DNA from: Lucifuga dentata
Lineage: Eukaryota; Chordata; Actinopteri; Ophidiiformes; Bythitidae
Assembly (NCBI GenBank): GCA_014773175.1
Contig: VXCM01003538.1
Coordinates: 44,739-108,738 of the forward strand
Direction: 5' to 3'
DNA: 64,000 nucleotides
A program made the position numbers and the translations under genes. This document shows, in pieces, positions 52,501 through 63,100 of this stretch. Position 1 is the first letter of the stretch. Each line of letters starts with the position of its first letter. Under the pieces are notes generated by a model. The model was not told the origin of the DNA and made no database searches. It saw only the letters and a program-made list of their open reading frames with translations.

Positions 52501-55500
52501 TGAAGTTAGTGATGAGATGGAGGGTCTTCTGTTGTGGTGGTTGAATGGGGAAGTGGTGTGTAATCTTCATCATTATGTGCAGGAGATGGTGTTTGTGGAC
52601 ACTGAGCTGTTGGCGGTGGACTTTGATGGAACTGCTTAGAAAAATTAAATTAAATTTATATATCTATATTTATAAAATCATCTCATATATATGTATAATA
52701 TATGTATATATATATATGTGTACATATGTATGTATATATGTATATATATATATGTATATGGAACTGAACTGAAGTTAGGAACTAGCATGAAATATGTCAT
52801 CATAGGAGGACAATAATAAAATGCATTTGCATTTATTGTGATTAGAGAATTCAAACATTCAGTTTCAATATTGGGTATTTATGAGGTGACTTTCCAATTA
52901 ATATTGTTAAGAAAAGATCTCCAGTAGAACTTACCTCTTGGAACAATTTTATTTTGATTTTGGATGATTTGGAGAATAAATTTATTGTTGCATGTCCAAT
53001 ACACATTAAAAACACATTAAAATCCCGCTGCAGTGGTTATTTCAATTTGCAGTAAAAGAGTTACTGTGAGAGTCATTATGTGATGTTTTTTTCTGATAAA
53101 AAGCATCAATTATTAATTTTAATCATTTCAATTTCCTCCCAAACCTTCCCAGGAAATCTAATGTAGTTCAAGTGGGTGTGTCTGTGGCAATTTACATATA
53201 ATACATGTGAATAATCCATCTGATTGGCTGATGATGATCAGTTGAAAGCTCCTATTTCTTCAAAGCCTGTAAAATGGACAGTATTACCTCTTGCAATTTC
53301 AGTATCTCGTATTTAATTTAAATCGGAAACTATCCTTAGTACTGATTTCTTTTCCAATTTTCATGAAATATGGCAAACAATAGTTTCATATACATGTTCC
53401 AGACTTCATTGTGTGATTCCATTACATTCTGTGAAGTGCACCTGGGGTGGTTTATCAGAATAATAGGGCACCTGAAAGCACTTCATCGGCTGTTAAAAAA
53501 AGAAATATTTGCACCTGTATCACACAAAAAGATTAGAGTTTTTATTAGAGAACCCTGTGGAAAATTGACTGTAGTTCAGGTATTAAATCTGAGCTATGAG
53601 AAGATGTACTTCTTCAAATTTAGCTTTAGCTCATTTGGTTCTTTGTACATGACATCATGACAAGGGGCCCTAAAAATATTTCTCTGACGTTTATATGATC
53701 ATATAAGAGCAAAGTTCTGGGTAAAGCTAGAGAATAAGAGCAAAGAAAAGAGAAAGTTGAGATATCTTGGAGAGAGCAATTAAAGCTAGTAGAGAGTGAG
53801 AGGCAGTGAGATATAGCCTGACAGTCACTGATAAGAAAAAGTGGAAATCAGGGCAGCGAGTTAAAGTTAGCCTGATTTTCTGTTGCTTTTGCTTTAAACA
53901 TTATTTAACACAGAAGCCAATTAAGGCCCCGAATCAAACGCTGACAGTTTGTCTTACATTGTTTCTTTTCCTTGATCCACATCTTAAGATTAGAAAAGTA
54001 TTTTACGCTAAAGAGAATCCAGCTGCATAAATCGACAAATTTTAGCTCAAAGCTTCAAGTGAAGAAATCCTCAGGGGGAAGTTTGATAAGCCTGTAGAGG
54101 GAGAGGACAGGGTTTTAGCTGTACTTCCTATTTCGGTACTTTGTCATTTCTGCTCCGTCGTTTCCTCCATCTATCCATCCATCCTTCTTTTCCCCCCCTC
54201 ACCACCTCCTCCTCCGCTTTCCACCACTCTATCAATAATGAGGTTTTAATGTAGTAAANCCTCACCACCTCCTCCTCCGCTTTCCACCACTCTATCAATA
54301 ATGAGGTTTTAATGTAGTAAATTAGATATGGCATGGGGAGTCAGGATTTTTCTCCTTACTTATCTCTAGCTTCCAGACGTTCCCAGATGGACTGCCCCCT
54401 AACCCCTTCACTGTGGCAAGCATGGACCCCCCGTTCCTTCTCACCTCCAAATCCCAACACCACCCCCAACAAACTACTCCATCCCTCTCTCTCTCTCTCC
54501 CATTCTTCCCTCTTGAACTCTTCCTCTCTCTCTTTTTGTGTTTTTGACCCCTCCACCACCTTTATCCCAATGGCAAGATTCCCTCCCCCTGTTTTCATGC
54601 CACCTATATCTAGTTTCTCTCTGGACTGTTTCAGTTTTGCTGCATTAAAGCCTCTTTATCTGGTGAGATGAAGCAGGGGAGGAGGATGGCGAGAACGGCG
54701 AGGTAAAAGGTTATAGCCTTGGGTTTATTAGATAGGCCTGTTCCTCCATGCCATGCCTAATTCACTTCATGGGGGGGGGGCTTTGTGGAAAGAAGACCAA
54801 ATGGGTTTCCAAGGTAGACGTGCCTCTGTGGACCATAATTCACTGCATTAACACCTTATTATATTTGGAAAGGATGGAGGGATTGATGGATAAAAGAGAC
54901 GTGAGAAGGCGAGGACAGAGGGACACGGGGGACGTAGAAAGGATTGGTGGATATAGCCAAGAGAGAGATAAAGAAGATTGAGGAAAGAATGAGAAATGGG
55001 AGGGTAGAAGAGATGGAATAGTAAAAAAAAAAAAAAANAAAAAAAAAAAAAAAAGAAAAGAAAAAAAGAGGAGTAAGAGCTGGAGGGAGGGTTACGGAGG
55101 AGGAGAGATGTTTGATGTGGAAAGAGGGATTCAGGGTTTATTAATGTTAATGATTGCTTTATTAATGGTTAACAAGTACGTATTGATGTTTCGTACATCA
55201 GTATTTCAATTGCCAGGTTGTGAAAAAAAAATCACATTTTGAAGGCTCACAGGTTTCTCACTTCACAATAAGCCACAAGTTTACAGATATAAATGTTAGT
55301 AACTCATCCGTCATGTCTGCAGTCGTAAATGTCAGATTCAAATTGTTAATAACTGGATTTCAGTTCTGCAGGACTTTTTCAGTAAGAGGTTGAACACTCC
55401 ATTATAGGTTTTCCTGATGATTTAAAGAGCTGAAAATACGGCACAAGTTGGACTGGAGGACAATATACACCACCCAAAGGGACTTTTTACAACCCAGAAG

Positions 55501-57083
55501 TTGATCTTATTAATGGATTAACACTGATTTATAAAGCATTAGTAAATTATTCATTAACCATTAGTAAACTCATTAGGTGCAGCTTAAAAAGCCTGTATAA
55601 ACTTTTTCCTTCAAAACAATGTTTAGCATGACAAAATGAGATGACGGATACATGCAGTCATGAATGTTGTTTAAAGCAGGTTTTCGTTGGTGTTTGTATA
55701 TCTGTTTCTATTTTTCTATCAAAATGATATAAAAGTAACTGGCAGATTTCTTCCTTCCTCTGTCAAGAAATAGTTGGTTAATTTGAGGCAGATCAAGGTT
55801 TTTTTTTTTTTTTTTTTTTNTTTTTTTTTTTTTTTTTTTACTTTCTTTAACAAGATATTTCTCAATATACAGTATGTGCCTACTTCTCAAAAATTAGACA
55901 CCAATCTTAATGACAAAAAAATTAAGGCATGTATATCAACCAATTGCAATTCAGCCTAGATCCAGATTTCAATCCAGATCTGATGGAATAAACTTGGCCA
56001 AGGATCACATTTATGCTGTACAGTAACAAATATGGCCAGAAACATGCAACTAACGCCAATGTATAGCTAACCTGATACTGATTCGCAGGATAAAAGTGTT
56101 TTGACAGTTATGTCAGAAGAAAATTATGTGCTGCACATTGAATTTGTATGAGAAATCTTTTCTATACATCTAATTAGATAATAATAGCAGAATTCTGGTG
56201 TTATTTTAACAAAAAAAAAAGAACATCTGAAGGACTGTTGTGTCTTGGTGGCGGTTGAAGCGCTAAATTTAGTTTTTTTCATTCATCTGTGCTTTAGAAA
56301 GTATTACCATCTGTCTTCTTCTGTGGTACTGAAATATGTCCATCTCTCTCTGTGTCCTTAGTCCCTGTCGTCAGTGTTGAATAGTTCCGTGATTCAGAGC
56401 GAAATGCCCAGCGTGGTCCTGGAGGGGCTGAGACCAGGTACGGGCTACGTGGTCCAGGTACGGGCCCGCACTGTGGCCGGGTACGGAGCCTACAGCAAAG
56501 AGATGCTCTTCCAAACACTCACTGACGGTAAGCGAGTGGGTGGTGGCTGGGTGAGTGGAAATGGGTGGGTGGTTTTTNGTTTTTTTTTTTTTTGTTTGTT
56601 TGTGTTGGTGGTAGACAGAAAAGGAGAAAAAATGCAGGATGGAGAAGGAGAATGTGAGAGGTGGAGTGAGTAAAAAATCTGCCAGGGAAGTAATTAAATT
56701 CTGCCCTACTTTGTGTGTGCGTGTGTGTGCGTGTGTGTGTGTGTGTGAGAGTGAAAGAGACAGAAAGAGAGAGAGAGACTGTGCTCGGTTGCATTCCTGT
56801 CAACTGAGTCTTTAAATTATTTTAGATTTATGTCTATTTCTGTGCGCGTGCACGTGTGTGTGAGCGTGTGTGTGTGTGTGACAGAAAGAAAGAAGTAGAG
56901 AAAGACTGTGTGGCTTGGTTGTATTCATATCTTACAAATTATACTAGTTTTATGTCAGAGAGAGAGAGACAGAAATGGTCAAGTGTATAACATCTTTCCT
57001 AGCAAAGCTCGATTGTGTGATTGTGCATGAAGATGCATGTGTCATTTGACATTGTGATGTTGTGTATTGGATTTTGTGTGTGT

Positions 57084-57149
<66 letters not shown>

Positions 57150-60100
57150 CTGCAGATGAGTATAAGTCAGAGCTTGGACAGCAGCTCTCCCTGATAGCAG
57201 GCTCTTTAGTGGGTGGAGTGTGTATCGTCTCATTGATAGCTATCGCCATTATCTGTTCCAGGTAACGCTTCTTCTTTCTCACACACACGCACAAACTCAC
57301 AGTCACATTCACACGCACATACTCAGGCATCCTGAATACACAATCTGTTTGCCATTGTCATTTTATAGAAGTGCATTGATCGATGTGTTCCTGAGCAAGG
57401 CACTGAACCCTCCTGGTAAAACTGCTGTCTCTGATCTATTGTTCTGAAAGTCTAAATGAAAACAGCCACATTTTAGCTGCATTTTAATAAAGCAGCATGT
57501 ACAAACTCGTTTGATAAAGATCTCTATGGTTACTTAGTAAGGAAACACAATTTTGGAATAAATGGTGACATAGCCTCAAGACAAATGTTGGAACATCTTG
57601 ATTTGCTAAAGTCGCTTTGAATTCTGTGAAATCCAACATTCCTGCCCTCCATGACCTACCAGAATTTGGAAAATCTGTCGCATCTCCTTTATGCAGTCTG
57701 TGGTGCCTGCTGTTTGTCTCAAATCAGCTGGTGCATCACAGTATTCTGAAGTGGATTTGTTTGGTTTCGTTCTCAGATAAAAGCGTGAAATAAGATCTGA
57801 CGGCACTGAGCAATAACGAGTTACCCAGTACTAATGAATTCTTAAGACTTCACCTTTCCTCGGCCAGATTTTCCACATTCAGGAAGTCTGTTTGTTTGTT
57901 GAATCCAGATGAAGTAAAAAAAAGTTCATATTTTATTCTGTGTTTCAGATTTTTGTGTTAAATGTGTTTGCCTGCTTCTCACACTCCTAAAATCTGTGTT
58001 TGTAGGAGCAGACAGTTAAAGGAGAGCGTGTATGGTGACAAGCTGCAGCACTACAACACAGGCGGAGGTACGACTACGACCGTTTCTTCTGCTGCACCTG
58101 CTCATCTGTTGACCTCTGCAGTTACTTTTTCAACTGTACTTTTGCATTGCATTTGGTTTCATTCGCTATCAAAAAAACTGCACTGTAAAAAAATTCAGGA
58201 TGGGAAATTTAGTAAATGAAAATCTTAATTTTTCTGCCAAACCTGGAAAGAACCAGCAATGTCTCATTTGTTGTGTACAGAGTGAAACTGAATCAAAACT
58301 GATGAAGCATTTGATGTTTAAGTGAGGAAGAATTTTGTAAATCAAGTGATGAAAATGTTTCATACATTTTTAGAATTGAAGTACTTTTTCTCTCACTTTT
58401 ATAATTTTCTAGCCCCAAAAGAAAAATCATATTTTTCAGATAGTTATAGAAGACATTTTAGTTTTATATTATTTTATTTTTGAATCAGGTAAAGAAGTAA
58501 AATTTTCTGCAGAAGAATTATGAACATTCAAAAAATTTTTTTATAGATTTCTTGTTGGGAGAAGGAACATTTTTCTAAAGTTTTTGACAATGTTTTAAAT
58601 TTCTAGATTGGAATTGGTAGATTTTTCTGGAGCTGAATTTATTGAATTTTTAGGACCTGTTTTTGTTTGTTTGCTTCAAGGTTTGTTTTAGGGTTTACTT
58701 TTCATATTTTGAGTAAAAAAAAAAAAAAAANAAAAAAAAAAAAAAAATCAATAATTTTCCTGGATGAAATTTTCACTTTCTCTCTTTCCCGTTTCTTCTT
58801 TAGAGGTAACTCTGAGGCCTGACCTGTTCAGCGGCCCCACTCCTACCGTGAGCTTTCCCACCCTGTCTGAGGGTCACAGTTCACCAGGGGTCAAGATCTA
58901 CATCGACCCCTTCACCTATGAAGACCCTAATGAGGCTGTCCATGAGTTTGCCAAAGAAATCGACCCTTCATGTGTCAAAATAGAGGAAGTCATCGGATCA
59001 GGTACAGCTTTCAGTCAACGTCGTATCTGCTTCTCAGCTTTACTCCTCCAGTTTCTCTCTGTTGTTTTTTTTATGATCTATTAAAGGAAAAACTCAATCA
59101 AATCCAACAAGCCAATATTATTTTTACAATGTAATATGTCAAAATGATTTTTTTTGACATTGTTTCCAAGTGGAAAACTTTTGTGACCATGAAAAAAAAT
59201 TAGAAATATACAATTTCTATTTATTGTTTTGCTTTTTCCTTTGAAGTCAACATAGATGTTTTATTCATTCATACTCAAAGTTTTCATGGGAATAAATTAA
59301 AACTGGCTTCATTCATTCTCTTTGGCGATCTGGACTCAATCTGGTAAAAATGCTCTCTGATGTTTGGCAATTGGAGAAAGTTGGATTTGAAATGGAATCT
59401 CCAGAGGATCCGCTAAAATTCCGGGTGGTGGGATTTTTGCATTTTGGCTATCTGATGGAAAAAAAAATGGAAAAATAGATATGAGGGTTAATTGAAAACT
59501 TCTGAGCTGAACACAAAGAAGTAGTGTTTAGTTTTTGCACAAATGCCATTCATTTGAGCTTAATGATTACAGGCCAGAACACTTGCATCAGCATCGCTGC
59601 CTGTAATGGCCAAGTAGAAACACTGATGATCTGAACACTTATGATCAGATTACTGAAACTATATGCAATTGTTTATAGGTATTTGGATACTAAAACTATA
59701 TTATAAAGACAAAAATTCTTACACAATCTCAAGTCAGTATTTATTAATTACTCTTTCTTAAATCTCAACATTATATAAATTTTGCCACAATAAGGTTTTA
59801 AGCCATTATATTAATTCTTAATTCTGATCAAATAATTTTCACTGTAGATTTCATACTCTTTACTATAAGAGCGTGATGAGCGAGTGCTATTATGTATGTG
59901 TCTGCAGTGTTTTATGTGACATAACTGCCCTATTAACAATAAGTGCTTTTTTTTTTTTTTTTTTTTTGCTAAATGTAATAATTGTCAAGTTTTTAATGTG
60001 TTTAACCACAAACCCCTTAGAAATACAAGTGTTTCAACACTTTCACATTGACGTGTTATCTGCCTGATAACCTATAGATTTTCAGTTGTATTTTTTTTTT

Positions 60101-63100
60101 TTTTTTTTTNTTTTTTTTTTTTTTTTTGGACAAAACCAATCAAAACCGAATAGATATGCAGCTCTGGGTGATGAAGGGTCGAGAACCAGCTTCACACCCT
60201 CACAGCTGTGTTTTGGGCTTTGGTCTGTGGAGCCACTCTGAGCGGCTTTCAGTAATCCCTCCGTTTCTCCCTTTATTTCACCCAGGAGTAGGTTTCTCAC
60301 CTCTGCCAGAGGTGACAAAGGAGGGATGAAGCAAAGGGGAGGCAGGGAGAATATGAACCATGTCATATGAGATATGGGCAGAGATATGGCCTTGAATATT
60401 GGGATCTCTCCCTCTCTGCTGCAACAGAAAGTGAAAATTTATCCCAAACTCTCTCTCTCTCACATCTTAATTTCGCACCATGCTAAAACAAAGAACTAAG
60501 AAGGTAAAAACTGAACAACAGATTACAGATGGAAGATAAAAGACAAAAACACCTTAAGGAGATATAAAAAAAATATCTCACCTCACTCTCTCTTCCTCTC
60601 CATCTGTTAGAATCCCTCTTTTTCTTGTCTGTGTAAGAAATGTCTGTCGTAATGTGTATTTTACTTACATGAAGAGAATTCTCAAATCAATTTGAGTTAT
60701 ATCAGAAAGAAGCAAAATCATCTCACCTGACAGGTAGATTAATGTGTTTATACTTCATGCAAATACAAGATATTAAAACAAAATCATATAATTTTGTGTA
60801 AAATTTTTCAATCTTCCGTGATTCTATTCTTCTCTGATTGACCTCTTCACATATTAAAATCAGAGAAGTCACCTCCCTTTCTCGAGTCTCTCCGCTTAAC
60901 TCTCCGTCTCTTCCCTTTCACTTCATTGATCATCTGTCCATCCCTCCTTTCCTGTTATCCTTTCTTCCCTTTTCCTCCATATTCCTCCTTTCTCCTCCCA
61001 CCCAACCCTCTTCCCTGCTCCCTTATCCCAGTATCTCTCCCTGTTCTGGTTTTCTGCAGTGACAGTAGATAGTTTTTAATGAACAGAGAGATGTGGAGCA
61101 GAGATCACAGCGAGACAGGACGACACTGCCTGTCATCCAATTCCCTTTACTCATCCATTATTCAAGCACAGATTTTTATCTCTGGGACGAGGACTTTTAT
61201 TTTGAAGTGATATTCAATTTTTATGTCCCCTGGCAGCATAGGGATGCATTTATTTTGACAAAAGACATTTGTGTCTCTCAAATGTGGAAGGACACCCAGG
61301 AAGGACATCAGGGTCAAAACCATTTCTATTTCAAAACAGAATTTCAACCAATCAGAGTTAAGTTCTCCAAAACTCTTTTTATTCATAAATACTGTGTCAT
61401 ATGGCCACAAAGTGTACCTTTGAGACTGAGAAATAATTACGCACAACTTCATTATCTTTAAGGCTCAGTCTCTTTTTCAGTTGCAATCAGAGCAATTTCT
61501 AATTATAATTCACAAGGTTACTTCAGGTTAGGTACCTAATGCTAATTAGAAAGTTCATCTTAAGGATAATTAGCCATCGTACATCAAGGCAACTGGACTT
61601 ATTTAGTCCTTAAGATGTTTTGTCATTCATCCAAGTAGTTTTTTCAGGTCGCAGTCAGCAGTAACACGTCATTTATCCTCTGAGAGTCGTTCCGCCTGAA
61701 GCCAGGTGACTCCTCGAGTCGCACGCGAGTTATGTGAGAGTCATTAGAGTCACATAACAGTTATCCCAGAGTTGCTAGAATTGTTATTATTACCTGAATG
61801 GAGGTGAAAACTTCTCTGCATCAACAATGCTTGGGTAGAGATGCTAGGACAGCGTTGTAAGTTCGTGATGGGTTGTTTTTCCAGCTTGACATAGATGGTT
61901 TACTGCTTCCTTGACTGTCAAACCATCTGTCTTCTCTGTCCAAAATATTTGCTATACATTGTTGTCATCAAAAGCGTGTTCCTTGTGTTTTATGTGTAGG
62001 TAGACCATTGGGTCTTAGCCTGAGGAGTTGGCCCTCCTATGTTGGGCTATGCGCTTTTCTAGCAGTTGTTTGGTCTGTCCGATGTATAGATGTGTGTTGT
62101 TCTCATTGCGTTTGATTGCACAGACTGCCATCATAAGGATGCTGTTCTTCAATCGCTGTAACGATGCTGTAATGCTCCTTGGAGCTCTGGCTCTCTGTTC
62201 CTACTGATGCTCAGAGCTACACTTTGCTTTTGAGCAGAGCAAAAATGCACCCCATAAATTGATTTTATAGTGCACATATCCAGAGTTAGAATCAGCTTTA
62301 GCCTGCAAGACAAATCAGAATGTGACCAGGGACTGAACCTGTGAACGTTCTGTGTCAGTCTCTTTATCCATAAGAGCACCTAACTGCCTTTATTTAAACC
62401 ATAATGTGACAGTTGAGGTTTGGTGTGCAAGCAAAATGACGGAACAGTAATGGCGTTGTCTTTTAAATTGTTTAACAGTACTGCTCCAACTTTCCTCAAC
62501 CTCGAGAGGAGCTACTGAGGGAATTGCATTTTTGTTTTACTGCAAAAGCCTAAGTCAGCATGCCTTTAAGCAAAGCTCTAGAGTCCAAAACTGCTCCAGT
62601 GAGCTGCTCAGTGGCCGTGAGTATGAGACTGAGGATGCAAAGGTCACATCCAGTGTGTTAAAGTGTTTAACACTCTGTGCCCTTCACACTGCTGCCTGAC
62701 ACATCAGCTTAAAATAACAATGCTTTTAGGAAACATTAAACATAAAGTTACTGGCTCATATAACAGCAGCCGGCCTCATGCAATATTACTGTGTCCCAGC
62801 TGAAAGGTGAGCCAGTCTCCAGTCCTGTCACCTGAGGGTCCTGAAATGATCCAGTGCTACTCCTGACATTTATTCGATGATACACAAAGTCACAGATATT
62901 ATCGAGAAACCAAATGACCTTTTGTTGAATCAGTTTTGTCTCTTAGTATTCAGCCATTGACACATGATGTTCTGTTTTTCCTCAGGTGAATTTGGCGAGG
63001 TGTACAAGGGCCGCCTGAAGCCCTTGGGGAAAAAGGAGCTTCCTGTGGCTATCAAGACCCTGAAGGTGGGCTATTCTGAAAGGCAGAGGAGGGACTTCCT

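Larger units (their letters stand above)
49661..56361. other. Eph intron, 6.7 kb
   Basis: It includes the AT/GT microsatellite at 52.7 kb, a single-N duplication at 54.2 kb, poly-A and poly-T runs with Ns (55038, 55820) and a GA-rich tract at 54890-55080. The segment 51420-52200 looks less AT-rich and repeat- or pseudogene-like, but neither strand shows a family I can name. Confidence 0.6.
59002..62985. other. Eph intron within the kinase coding region, 4 kb
   Basis: It contains the Penelope-like remnant and possible SINE head at its right side, a T homopolymer with N at 60110, and a CT-rich stretch at 60880-61050. No other coding sequence was recognised. Confidence 0.65.

Noticed and set aside
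62329..62392. Functional tRNA gene on the minus strand
   Set aside because: The A box is poor and no closed cloverleaf with an anticodon stem could be drawn by eye. A SINE head fits better.
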